Shown: one piece after another, positions 7,675 through 15,103 of the stretch
Numbering within the stretch: position 1 is the stretch's first letter
Layout of the letters: every line of letters begins with the position of its first letter
Assembly: GCA_964625865.1 (NCBI GenBank)
Contig: CAZVEV010000071.1
Location: 1 to 22,280 of the forward strand
Reading direction: 5' to 3'
Length of the DNA: 22,280 nucleotides
Source: CAZVEV01 sp964625865
GTDB lineage: Bacteria; Planctomycetota; Phycisphaerae; SM23-33
The notes under the pieces: model-generated
What the model saw: only the letters and a program-made list of their open reading frames with translations
Databases searched by the model: none
Told to the model about the DNA's origin: nothing
Made by a program: the position numbers and the translations under genes

Positions 7675-10600
7675 GTGGCGGTGAGAAGATCATATTCGCG
7701 CATCTCGTGGTACGTCGTCCTGGGGTGCATCCTATGTGCGTCGGCCGCTTCTGTTGCTTCGGGCGCTGATCTGCTGAAGGGCGCCGGCGTTCGGGGCGGG
7801 CTGATCGTGCATGTTGGCTGCGGGGGCGGCGAGGTGACGGCGACGCTACGGGCCAACGCGGGGTGCGTGGTGCACGGGCTCGAGACCGACGCGAACAAGG
7901 TCGCCGCCGCACGGAAGCATATTCGCTCGAAGGGGCTGTACGGGCCGGTCTCCGTCCGGCGGTGGGTCGGCGGGCGGCTGCCCTACGCCGACGACCTGGT
8001 CAACATGATTCTCGTCGACTGTGAGATGCCCGACGCGGCCCGGGAGATCCTCCGCGTCCTGGCGCCGAACGGCGTGGCGGTGGTCAGGGAGTCCGTCGGC
8101 AAGGGATGGCTGGCGAAGGTCGCGCCTCGGGTGACGCCCGTCGGCGGCGGGTTCGTGAAGTTCACCAAGCCCTGGCCCGGCGAGATCGACCAGTGGAGCC
8201 ATTACCTCCACGGCCCCGATAACAACGCCGTCGCCCGGGACAGCAGGATCAAGCCCCCCGACAGCATGCAGTGGAAGGCGGGACCCATGTGGTGTCGCAG
8301 CCACGAGTACAACTCCTCGGTCGCCGCACTGGTCTCCGCCAACGGGCGAATGTTCTTCATCATGGACCAGGGCCTGCGAGGCATCATCCAGATCTACGAC
8401 AAGAACAAGCGGTTTCCCCCGCGGTGGGCGCTCGTGGCTCGCAACGCGTTCAACGGGGTCAAGCTGTGGCAGCGGCCGATGAAGGACTGGAGCCCAAGCG
8501 AGTGGAACAACTACGGGTTCCGCTCCAATCCGCTGGTCCTGCCGCGACGACTGGTGGCGGTCAAGGACCGTCTCTACGCGACGCTGTCGTACCGCGGGCC
8601 GGTGACGATGCTCGACGCGGCGACGGGCAAGACGCTCGCGACCTTTGCCAACACCGCTGACGCCCATGAGATGATCGTCGCCGACGGCGTGCTGATCCTC
8701 CGTGTGCGCGACGCAGGCGACACCGCCGCCAAGCGAGAGTGGACCGAGGTCCGCGAGTACGTGATGGCCGTCGACGCCCAGACCGGGCGGACGCTCTGGA
8801 AGCACAAGGCCGCCAACTCCCTGGTCCCGCTGACGCTGGCGGCCACCGACGGGCGCGTCTGCTACCACACCTACTCGCACATCGTCTGTAGCGACCTCAA
8901 GACGGGCAGAGAGTTGTGGCGATCGGCGAGTCAGGAACGCTCGGCCCCGCGCGACCCGGGCAACAACCGATTCCGCAAGGGTAACTCGGGCATCCTGGTG
9001 ATCTACAAGGGCGTGGTCCTGTTCGCGGCCAAGGCGGGCCTCGAGGGCCACTCGCTCGCCACGGGCAAGAAGCTGTGGACCGGGCCCCTCGTCGAGTCCG
9101 TCGCGCCGCCCAACTGCTTCGTCACGACGGGACTGTTCTGCACGCAGGGGGCCGTCTGGCCCATGGTGACCCCCGGGGCGGTCACCCAGCGAGGCCCGGC
9201 CGTCGCGTTCAGCGGATACGATCCGCAGACGGGCAAGGTCGTCAAGACGATCAAGATCCCCAACCTGATCAGCCAGGGCCATCACGTGCGGTGCTATCCC
9301 AGCAAGGCCACCGAACGCTACCTCCTGCTGCCCAAGCGCGGCTCGGAGTTCCTGGATCTCGTGGGCGACGATCATATGCGTCACGACTGGATCCGCGGCG
9401 TCTGCGCCTACGGCGTCATGCCGGCCAACGGCCTGCTCTACGTCCCCCCCCACCAGTGCTTCTGCTACCCCGGCGTGACGCTGAAGGGCTTCAATGCGTT
9501 GACGGCAAGAAGGTTGAAGGTCGAAGGTTCAAGGTCCAAAGTCCCGCGCCTCCAAAAGGGCCCCGCCTACGCCAAGGTCGTCAATCTACAATCTAAAATC
9601 GTAAATCGTAAATTGAATGACTGGTCGACGTATCGCCGTGATCGCCTGCGCAGCGGAAGTACGCCTTCGCCCCTGCCGACCGACGTCAAGGCCCTGTGGA
9701 CGGTCTCGCTGGGCGGGAAGCTGACCCAGCCGATCGTCCATGCCGGGCGCCTGTTCATCGCCGACAAAGACGCACATATCATCCACTGCCGCGACGCGGC
9801 GACGGGAAAGCCCCTGTGGACGTACACCGCCGACGGGCGGATCGACTCGTCGCCAACGGCCTACCGCGACAGCCTGCTCTTCGGATGCCGCGACGGATGG
9901 GTCTACTGCCTCCGCGCCGCGGACGGAGCGCTGGCCTGGAAGTTCCGCGCCGCACCCGTCGAGCGTCAGATCGCCGCCTTCGGCCAGCTCGAGTCGTCCT
10001 GGCCGGTCCACGGCAGCGTGCTGGTGCAAGACGACGTGGTCTACTTCGCCGCCGGGCGGTCGAGCTTCCTCGACGGCGGGATTCGCCTCTACGGGCTCCA
10101 GGCGGCTACGGGCAAGCTGCTGCACCGCACGGTCATCGCCGACAAGCGTCCCGACGTGATGACCGACCCCGGGCGCCCGTTCGACATGGACGGGGCGCTG
10201 TCGGACATCCTCGTCAGCGACGGCAGCGACCTGTACATGTACCAGGTGCGCCTCAACGCGGACCTGACGCGTCATGCGGCGCCGCGAGACACCAGCCTCG
10301 GCTCGCGTCCGATGGGACTGCACCTGATGTCGACCAAGGGCTTCGTCGACGAGACGTGGTACGACCGGACGTACTGGAGCTACAGCCGCCGCTGGCCGGG
10401 TTTCTACTTCTCGAACCTCGGCCCCAAGTCCGGCCAGATCCTCTGCTTCGACAAAGACACGACGTATGGCGTGAAGGTGTTCACCAAGCACGAGGGCCCC
10501 TGGTGGGGCGGCGGACACAGCCCATTCTTCATTCCCGAGCAGATGGGCTACGAACTGTTCGCCGACGCGAACTCCAACGAGCCGATCCTCAAGGATCCCA

Positions 10601-10920
10601 ACCGCGAGAAGGGCCGCGGATACGTCCGCAAGGCCCCGCCCAAGTGGACCAGGACCATCGGCGTCCGCGTGATGGCGATGGTGCAAGCCGGCGACAAGCT
10701 CTTCCTGGCAGGCCCGCCAAACCTCGTGCCCGCCAAGGACCCGCTTGCCGCCTTCGAAGGCCGCCTCGGAAGCCGTTTCTGCGTCTACTCGACCGCCGAC
10801 GGGAAGAAACTCGCCGAAGCGAAGCTCGACGCCACCCCCATCTTCGACGGCCTGATCGCCGCCGCCGGCCGACTCTACCTCGCCACCACCGACGGCCGGG
10901 TCATCTGCTTCGGACCGTGA
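7675..10920 (+). CDS. Exported SAM-methyltransferase/PQQ-type beta-propeller fusion
   Basis: 1081 aa from the GTG at 7675, which has GGAG (7665-7668) 6 nt upstream; an in-frame TTG at 7663 is the less likely alternative. A basic start and hydrophobic segment end at about ASGA (30), suggesting export. Residues about 40-145 form a class I methyltransferase-like domain with motif I VHVGCGGGE and acidic motif II GLETDANK. From about 200 to the end there are PQQ/WD-like propeller repeats of the type DAATGKxLW/DGxVYCL, in two blocks joined by a linker at about 605-655. That linker holds two heptanucleotide repeat arrays. A SAM-binding fold beyond the membrane, where SAM is not expected, is odd; the domain may be structural, or the signal may act as an anchor. 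Role unknown; it lies 15 nt behind the preceding exported protein. Confidence 0.85.
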   Translation: MAVRRSYSRISWYVVLGCILCASAASVASGADLLKGAGVRGGLIVHVGCGGGEVTATLRANAGCVVHGLETDANKVAAARKHIRSKGLYGPVSVRRWVGGRLPYADDLVNMILVDCEMPDAAREILRVLAPNGVAVVRESVGKGWLAKVAPRVTPVGGGFVKFTKPWPGEIDQWSHYLHGPDNNAVARDSRIKPPDSMQWKAGPMWCRSHEYNSSVAALVSANGRMFFIMDQGLRGIIQIYDKNKRFPPRWALVARNAFNGVKLWQRPMKDWSPSEWNNYGFRSNPLVLPRRLVAVKDRLYATLSYRGPVTMLDAATGKTLATFANTADAHEMIVADGVLILRVRDAGDTAAKREWTEVREYVMAVDAQTGRTLWKHKAANSLVPLTLAATDGRVCYHTYSHIVCSDLKTGRELWRSASQERSAPRDPGNNRFRKGNSGILVIYKGVVLFAAKAGLEGHSLATGKKLWTGPLVESVAPPNCFVTTGLFCTQGAVWPMVTPGAVTQRGPAVAFSGYDPQTGKVVKTIKIPNLISQGHHVRCYPSKATERYLLLPKRGSEFLDLVGDDHMRHDWIRGVCAYGVMPANGLLYVPPHQCFCYPGVTLKGFNALTARRLKVEGSRSKVPRLQKGPAYAKVVNLQSKIVNRKLNDWSTYRRDRLRSGSTPSPLPTDVKALWTVSLGGKLTQPIVHAGRLFIADKDAHIIHCRDAATGKPLWTYTADGRIDSSPTAYRDSLLFGCRDGWVYCLRAADGALAWKFRAAPVERQIAAFGQLESSWPVHGSVLVQDDVVYFAAGRSSFLDGGIRLYGLQAATGKLLHRTVIADKRPDVMTDPGRPFDMDGALSDILVSDGSDLYMYQVRLNADLTRHAAPRDTSLGSRPMGLHLMSTKGFVDETWYDRTYWSYSRRWPGFYFSNLGPKSGQILCFDKDTTYGVKVFTKHEGPWWGGGHSPFFIPEQMGYELFADANSNEPILKDPNREKGRGYVRKAPPKWTRTIGVRVMAMVQAGDKLFLAGPPNLVPAKDPLAAFEGRLGSRFCVYSTADGKKLAEAKLDATPIFDGLIAAAGRLYLATTDGRVICFGP
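9512..9539 (+). repeat. Heptanucleotide array 1 inside the propeller gene
   Basis: Four adjacent 7-mers fit GGTYSAA, and each Y/S combination occurs once. A degenerate fifth unit may precede at 9505-9511. It encodes LKVEGSRSK-type linker residues between the two propeller blocks. Because 7 is not a multiple of 3, a gain or loss of one unit would shift the frame. Confidence 0.75.
9583..9617 (+). repeat. AT-rich heptanucleotide array 2 inside the propeller gene
   Basis: Five adjacent 7-mers, most beginning AATC (units such as AATCTAA and AATCGTA), form an abrupt AT-rich patch in a GC-rich gene. It encodes NLQSKIVNRKLN. It lies 43 nt after array 1 in the same linker. Confidence 0.75.
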
Positions 10921-10935
10921 ACCACGCCCAAGAAA

Positions 10936-10946
10936 GGGTATTACCC
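10936..10946. promoter_or_regulatory. Possible operator of the toxin-antitoxin pair
   Basis: GGGTA-T-TACCC is a perfect 5-bp inverted repeat around one base. It sits just upstream of the -35 box of the antitoxin promoter. AbrB-like antitoxins commonly bind a palindrome in their own promoter, so this is a candidate autoregulation site. Confidence 0.4.
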
Positions 10947-10948
10947 AC

Positions 10949-10977
10949 TTGCCTTATTGCCTGTTATGGGCGATAAT
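10949..10977 (+). promoter_or_regulatory. Promoter of the toxin-antitoxin pair
   Basis: TTGCCT (10949-10954), a 17-nt spacer and GATAAT (10972-10977) form a good sigma70-like promoter. Transcription would start near 10984, giving a very short leader that holds the AAGGAG site at 10985-10990. Confidence 0.55.
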
Positions 10978-10996
10978 AGAGCTGAAGGAGACACCG

Positions 10997-11266
10997 ATGA
11001 CCACGAGAACCGTTGACCCGAGGGGGCGATTGAGCCTTGGCAAGGCGTTCGCCAACAGGCTCGTTATCATCAAGGAACTGGAGGGCGGGGTCCTTCAGGT
11101 CATCCCCGCCGAGGCGGTCCCCTCGCCGGAGACGTGGCTGTACGAGAACCGCGAGGCGTTCGGTGCCGTCGCGCAGGGGCTCCAGGAGGCCCGCGCGGGC
11201 CAGTTCGCCGAACCGCCCGACGCTGACGCCGATGCCGACTGGGCTGACGACGGGGACGATGAGTGA
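10997..11266 (+). CDS. Putative antitoxin, AbrB/MazE-like N-terminus
   Basis: 89 aa. The N-terminal about 37 residues (TVDPRGRLSLGKAFANRL, then short hydrophobic strands ending LQVIPAEAVP) resemble a swapped-hairpin AbrB/MazE DNA-binding fold. A helix (PETWLYENREAFGAVAQGLQ) and a highly acidic tail (DADADADWADDGDDE) follow; such a tail could bind a basic toxin. The ATG at 10997 has AAGGAG 6 nt upstream. Its stop overlaps the ATG of the next gene by one base, the translational coupling usual for antitoxin-toxin pairs. The assignment rests on fold-like pattern, order and overlap rather than a clear family match. As a pair they could also be a simple regulator-nuclease module. Confidence 0.65.
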   Translation: MTTRTVDPRGRLSLGKAFANRLVIIKELEGGVLQVIPAEAVPSPETWLYENREAFGAVAQGLQEARAGQFAEPPDADADADWADDGDDE

Positions 11267-11613
11267 TGTTCACCGCCAAGTGGACGCCGACGGCGCGGCA
11301 GCAGTACGACGCACTGCGTGATGCCGCCCGCGCCTGCTACGAGGCCCGGATGGCGTCCGGCAAGTCAAAGTCCACCCAAGCCGAGGGCCTGTTCAAGCAG
11401 GTCCGCAAGGCCGTCGCGCTTCTGCTGAGCAACCCCCGCCATCCAGGGCTGCGGACCCACGAGTACCACAGTCTCGCCCACCCGTTCGACACCGCGGGCA
11501 AGGTCTTCGAGGCCTACGCGCAGAACAGGACGCCCGGCGCGTACCGCATCTTCTGGTGCTACGGCCCGCGCAAGAGGGAGATCACCCTCATCGCCATCAC
11601 GCCGCATCCATAG
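11266..11613 (+). CDS. RelE/ParE-superfamily toxin-like protein
   Basis: 115 aa from the ATG at 11266; a GTG at 11263 would add one residue. The pattern is that of RelE/ParE proteins: an N-terminal strand FTAKWTPTARQQYDAL, a helical segment with FKQVRKAVALLLSNPRHPGLRTH, and C-terminal strands with AYRIFWCYGP and REITLIAITPHP. The family either cleaves mRNA on the ribosome (RelE) or inhibits gyrase (ParE); residues seen here do not decide between them. The insert after the first helix (RMASGKSKSTQAEG) makes it somewhat longer than typical family members of about 90-100 aa. It is coupled to the upstream acidic antitoxin-like gene. Confidence 0.72.
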   Translation: MFTAKWTPTARQQYDALRDAARACYEARMASGKSKSTQAEGLFKQVRKAVALLLSNPRHPGLRTHEYHSLAHPFDTAGKVFEAYAQNRTPGAYRIFWCYGPRKREITLIAITPHP

Positions 11614-11739
11614 TGACCCACGTGCTGGCCGGTTACGTGTGGCGTGCGACGCTCTCGACGATCTCTGCGTGCATTGGCCTGTCCCTGCCGGTAGCATGAC
11701 CGGTGCAACTGAAGGCACTGAGCACAGGAGACCGCCGAA

Positions 11740-12735
11740 ATGAACGCACTGACACGCAGGGAACTGATGGCTGCCGCGGCGTGTGGCGGTGCGGGACTCA
11801 TCCTCGGCCCGGCCGCCTGTCGCGGGGCCGTCAAGGCCCGCCACTCGTTCACCAAGGCAACTGCCGAGATCCGCGTAGGCGGTCTGAAGAAGGCCGTTAC
11901 CGTCCTGCACGTGACCGACACGCACATCAGCGTCCTGAGTGACGACGAGAAGCAGTATCACGCGTTCGGCGCCCGCATGGACAAGGCGTATCTGAAGCGG
12001 AGGAATCGCGTGACGGGAAAGGTCGCCCCGCCGGCGGACCATTTCCGGGGCCTGTTGAAGACCGCCAAACAGAAGAAGGTCGACCTGATCGCGCTGACCG
12101 GCGATATCGTGAACAACCCGTCGGCCTCCAGCGTGGCCTTCGTGGACAAAGCCGTCCGCGAGACGGGCATACCGGACCTGTACATCTCAGGGAATCACGA
12201 TTGGCACTACGAGGGGCAGGAAGGCACGGCCGACGAACTGCGAAGGACCTGGACCGAGACGGCCCTCAAGCCGCTCTATCGCGGGCGGGACCCGCTGGCC
12301 TACGCCGTGCAGACCGGCGGGATCAACTTCGTGGCGATTGACGACTCGACGTACCAGGTCAACGAGAAGCAGTTGGCGTTCTTCAAGGCCGAGGCCGCGC
12401 GGGGCCTGCCCACGGTCCTGCTGGTCCACATTCCGATCCACCTGCCGTGCTTCGCCAAGGGCGGCGTCAGCACGTGCGGGAACCCGAAATGGGGCTGGGA
12501 CAACGACAGGGGCTACAAGGTCGAGCGCCGCATCCGCTGGGCCAGGACGGGCAACCTCAAGTCGACCGTCGCGTTTGTCGAGGCCGTCAGGAAGTCCGAG
12601 AACCTCGTTGCCGTACTGGCCGGCCACCAGCACCGCGTCCGGGCTGACGACGTGTCGGCCGGCTCGAAGCAGTACATCACCGGCCCCTCGTGCGACGGAG
12701 TAAGCCGCCTCGTCACGTTCAATCCGATGGACTGA
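11740..12735 (+). CDS. Tat-exported calcineurin-like metallophosphoesterase
   Basis: 331 aa. The N-terminus LTRRELMAAAACGGAGLIL is a twin-arginine signal; PAAC at 24-27 is a poor lipobox, so a lipoprotein is possible but not favoured. All calcineurin-type motifs are present: DTH at 60-62, GD at 121-122, GNHD at 151-154, His230 in VHIPIH and GHQH at 295-298. These bind two metal ions and hydrolyse phosphoesters; the substrate is unknown. The ATG at 11740 has an AGGAG site (11726-11730) 9 nt upstream. I see no clear promoter in the 126 nt after the toxin gene. It is convergent with a second metallophosphoesterase of different architecture. Confidence 0.87.
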   Translation: MNALTRRELMAAAACGGAGLILGPAACRGAVKARHSFTKATAEIRVGGLKKAVTVLHVTDTHISVLSDDEKQYHAFGARMDKAYLKRRNRVTGKVAPPADHFRGLLKTAKQKKVDLIALTGDIVNNPSASSVAFVDKAVRETGIPDLYISGNHDWHYEGQEGTADELRRTWTETALKPLYRGRDPLAYAVQTGGINFVAIDDSTYQVNEKQLAFFKAEAARGLPTVLLVHIPIHLPCFAKGGVSTCGNPKWGWDNDRGYKVERRIRWARTGNLKSTVAFVEAVRKSENLVAVLAGHQHRVRADDVSAGSKQYITGPSCDGVSRLVTFNPMD

Positions 12736-12738
12736 GAA

Positions 12739-12838
12739 GGGCCGCAGGCCCGACGGATGATCGCCCCTACGTACTGGACATATGTCCCATCGGTCCGAGC
12801 AGGACGTCAACCGTAGGGCGTGCAACGCTGTTGCACGC
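12739..12838. repeat. Compound palindromic element between convergent genes
   Basis: Nested structures fill the gap: GGGCC-GCA-GGCCC (12739-12751), a 12-bp palindrome GGACATATGTCC (12776-12787), and a perfect 9-bp hairpin GCGTGCAAC/GTTGCACGC with a 3-nt loop (12818-12838). CGCCCCTACG (12762-12771) is also complementary, with one bulge, to CGTAGGGCG (12812-12820). It may be a REP/BIME-like element, a two-way terminator, or both. Confidence 0.5.
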
Positions 12839-12896
12839 GGGACCGAGTGGGTATTCCTTCCGCGTGCACCCCGTTGCGCGCCCTCCCCATGGATCG

Positions 12897-13859
12897 TTAC
12901 TCGTCAGTGGTCTGGACGAGATCGAACACGCTGATCTCCGGGCGGGCGCAGAACCGGATGCGAGGCCACCGCCCGCCCTCCATGCCGATACCGCGATTGA
13001 TGTACAGCGTGGTGTTCTTGACGGTGTATCGCCCCCATTCGAGGGCCTTGCCGTGGCCTGACAGCGTGATCAGCGCGCCGTAAAGCGGCAGGGCGATCTG
13101 TCCGCCGTGGGTGTGGCCGGACAGGTGCAGATCCACGCGGCCTGTGTCGGCCAGTTCGTAGATCACTCGGGGATAGTGGTGCAGGAAGACCGTGAAGTCC
13201 TCGGGGGGCATGTCGGCCAGGGCGCCGGCCAGCGGGGCGCCGTTCCCAACGGCCTGGCCGGCCAGCGTGAACCGTGCGCCGGCGGCGTCCAGGCGAACGG
13301 CTGTCCCGTTCAGTTCGGTGACGCCTGTCTGGCCGAAGTAGTCGATGCCGCCGAAGTACGTCTCCCAGTTGCCCTGGCAGACGTACGTCGGGGCGGTCCG
13401 TGCGATCTCGGCCAGGCAGCGCCGGAAGTTGTCCAGACCGGCCGGCGCGTTGACGCAGTCACCGGTGAAGACGATCAGGTCGGGCGTGCAGTCGGCGATG
13501 AGGCGGGGCAGGGCAGGCTCAAGTCGCCGCGTCGGGTCGCAGTGCATGTCGGAGAACTGGACGATCCGGATCGGTCGCGTCGCGCCGCGAAGCTTGCGTG
13601 TGCGGAGTGTGGTGTACGTGACCTCCGGCCAGTATGGCTCGGCGAATCTGGCCCAGAGGATGCACCCGACGCCCGCCCCGGCGGCAGTCAGCACGCCGCG
13701 GCGCGTCCAGCGTCCGGCGGCCGAGCGCTCGGGCTCGTTCTTGCGACGCACCCTGCGTGCCAGCCACGCCGCGACCCACAGCCCGGCGGCGACGAATATC
13801 GTGCCCACCACGGCCATGAAGACCAGGACGGCGACCTTTTCGCTCGGGGTAATCATCAT
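12897..13859 (-). CDS. Membrane-anchored metallophosphoesterase, GNWE variant
   Basis: 320 aa. A first membrane helix (about 9-33) is followed by basic ARRVRRK and a second hydrophobic segment after WTRRGVLTAAGAG (52-70), so the catalytic domain is probably outside the cytoplasm. Motifs are DMH at 104-106, GD at 133-134, GNWE at 163-166, HH at 227-228 and GHTHGG at 248-253. The usual GNH[DE] motif thus has Trp in place of His, the residue normally acting as proton donor; some relatives of the YkuE/COG1408 type vary here. Two adjacent ATGs (13859, 13856) share one GAGGG site with 4- or 7-nt spacing, so the start is uncertain by one codon. Substrate unknown. Confidence 0.85.
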   Translation of the reverse strand: MMITPSEKVAVLVFMAVVGTIFVAAGLWVAAWLARRVRRKNEPERSAAGRWTRRGVLTAAGAGVGCILWARFAEPYWPEVTYTTLRTRKLRGATRPIRIVQFSDMHCDPTRRLEPALPRLIADCTPDLIVFTGDCVNAPAGLDNFRRCLAEIARTAPTYVCQGNWETYFGGIDYFGQTGVTELNGTAVRLDAAGARFTLAGQAVGNGAPLAGALADMPPEDFTVFLHHYPRVIYELADTGRVDLHLSGHTHGGQIALPLYGALITLSGHGKALEWGRYTVKNTTLYINRGIGMEGGRWPRIRFCARPEISVFDLVQTTDE

Positions 13860-13947
13860 TTCGCCCTCAAGGATACCGGACAGGGCAGTGGGCGAACAGC
13901 CCCGGTTGACATTGCGGACGGGGGCAGGGCCCTTTGGCGCGGATTGT

Positions 13948-13969
13948 GCGGAGCCCGGGGGGGCTCCGC
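13948..13969. repeat. GC-rich hairpin with GGGG loop
   Basis: A perfect 9-bp stem (13948-13956 with 13961-13969) around GGGG. It lies one base before the next hairpin and belongs to a cluster in the 341-nt gap between two minus-strand genes (13860-14200). No gene is seen in that gap. Confidence 0.5.
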
Positions 13970-13970
13970 T

Positions 13971-13992
13971 GCTGGCCACTGAAGTGGCCAGC
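13971..13992. repeat. CTGAAG-core hairpin, copy B
   Basis: A perfect 10-bp stem (13971-13980 with 13983-13992) centred on ACTGAAGT. It shares outer CTGG/CCAG arms and the CTGAAG core with copies A and C, but lacks the bulged base and is slightly shorter. Confidence 0.6.
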
Positions 13993-14043
13993 CCCTGTAC
14001 GTGCTGTCGAACGGGCGATTCGGTCGAATGGGCGGCTCTTTCG

Positions 14044-14068
14044 GGCTGGCCGCTTCAGCGGGCCAGCC
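14044..14068. repeat. CTGAAG-core hairpin, copy C, inverted
   Basis: GGCTGGCC/GGCCAGCC arms (14044-14051, 14061-14068) enclose a GC-TTCA-GC core with one bulged G at 14060. On the minus strand the core reads CTGAAG. It faces copy B in inverted orientation about 50 nt away, like a paired REP (BIME) arrangement. Confidence 0.6.
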
Positions 14069-14132
14069 GTCCGGTCCACGGTGTTCGACACCAACAGCCC
14101 AGTCCCCGACGCCCCCGCCCTGCGCAAGAACG

Positions 14133-14164
14133 CGCCCCGCCGACAGCGACGTGTCGGCGGGGCG
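14133..14164 (-). terminator. Terminator of the PEP-CTERM gene
   Basis: A perfect 13-bp GC-rich stem (14133-14145 with 14152-14164) with a 6-nt loop lies 36 nt past the minus-strand stop at 14201. The following minus-strand sequence (CGTTCTTGC) is only weakly T-rich. Confidence 0.65.
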
Positions 14165-14200
14165 GGGTGTCAGTTTCCGCGGTCTTGCGGCCGACGTCTG

Positions 14201-15025
14201 TCAGCCCGCGGTCCGCCTGCGCTTGCGGGCCAGGCTGACGGCGCCGCCGACGGCGAGCAGGGCCAGCGTTGCCGGCTCCGGAATCAGGACGGCCAGCACG
14301 TTGTCGCTGCCCGAGCCGACCGTCAGGTCCAGCGCCGGGGCGCCGAGGGTCATCGGACGCTGGAAATCCACGCCGATCGTGCCCACGCCCGCGGTGACCG
14401 GGTGAGGGACGATCCCTGCGGCGACGGTGTGCCCCGCCGAGTCGACGGCCGCTTCGGGATAGACCACGCCGTACGGGGCGACCAGGTCGTTGAAGTTGAC
14501 CGTGTCGGACATCCATTGGACCCCGTCGTGTGCCCCATCGGCCATGAACACCGCCGCATTGCCCGCGCTGATGTAGTCGATGATGTTCTCAAGGAGCTTC
14601 TGGTTGTCGCCGAACGCGATCGACCTGTCGTTGAAGGCATCGACGTCCGACCAGAGCGTGGTGTCGCTGAGGAGGACGACCCGCTGGGTGGCCAGCGCCT
14701 GGATCGCGGCGATCTCGCTGGCCGAATACGGGGCGGCGTTGACGGTGTAGTCGTTGGTCAGGAACACCGCGTCAACGCCCGCCAGGTCGGCGGCCTCGAA
14801 CGAGGTCAGCAACTCGATCGTATGTCCCTTGCCCGTGATGACCGACCGGAAGGTCTCAAAGTCCGTTCCCGAACCGAGAATCGACTGCGGGATGGGGCCG
14901 TGGACGTTGTCGATGCCTATCGTGACGCCTGCGGTGACCGCCGAGGCGGTATTCTGGCCGGCCAGTCCAGCCACCAATGCCAGGATTACAGCAATTACCA
15001 CGCGTCGCGAGGTGAGTGTGAGCAT
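14201..15025 (-). CDS. PEP-CTERM protein with amidotransferase-like fold
   Basis: 274 aa. A Sec signal (RRVVIAVILALVAGLAG, cleavage after TASA) leads into a domain of alternating strands and helices: FETFRSVITGKGHTIELL, DAVFLTNDY, SEIAAIQALATQRVVLLSD and a late AVFMADGAHD. It resembles a class I glutamine amidotransferase-like or DUF4350/GIFT-like Rossmann fold, but no catalytic cysteine triad is evident, so binding rather than catalysis is likely. The tail has IPEPATLALLAVGGAVSLA followed by RKRRR, a canonical PEP-CTERM sorting signal read by exosortase. The ATG at 15025 has AAGGAG (15032-15037) 6 nt upstream. A near-consensus promoter and a structured leader of about 120 nt precede it. Function unknown. 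Confidence 0.85.
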   Translation of the reverse strand: MLTLTSRRVVIAVILALVAGLAGQNTASAVTAGVTIGIDNVHGPIPQSILGSGTDFETFRSVITGKGHTIELLTSFEAADLAGVDAVFLTNDYTVNAAPYSASEIAAIQALATQRVVLLSDTTLWSDVDAFNDRSIAFGDNQKLLENIIDYISAGNAAVFMADGAHDGVQWMSDTVNFNDLVAPYGVVYPEAAVDSAGHTVAAGIVPHPVTAGVGTIGVDFQRPMTLGAPALDLTVGSGSDNVLAVLIPEPATLALLAVGGAVSLARKRRRTAG

Positions 15026-15049
15026 GTCATTCTCCTTGGTCTTGAACGT

Positions 15050-15103
15050 GTTCCCCTCGGGAACTACTGTCCTCAGTTCTGCGGCCCGTCCTTGGGGCCT
15101 GAG
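15050..15103 (-). promoter_or_regulatory. Structured 5' leader of the PEP-CTERM gene
   Basis: Two hairpins lie in the leader: GTTCCC/GGGAAC with a 3-nt loop (15050-15064), ending 12 nt before the ribosome site, and GGCCC/GGGCC with CTCA/TGAG outer arms (15072-15103). They could modulate translation or mRNA stability. No known riboswitch class is recognised. Confidence 0.35.

Noticed and set aside
7846..9453. 535-codon minus-strand open frame opposite the propeller gene
   Set aside because: No recognisable domain, low-complexity Arg/Gly/Asp/Val composition; shadow of the propeller repeats.
9505..9617. CRISPR-like repeats
   Set aside because: Units are 7 nt with no spacers and lie inside a coding frame.
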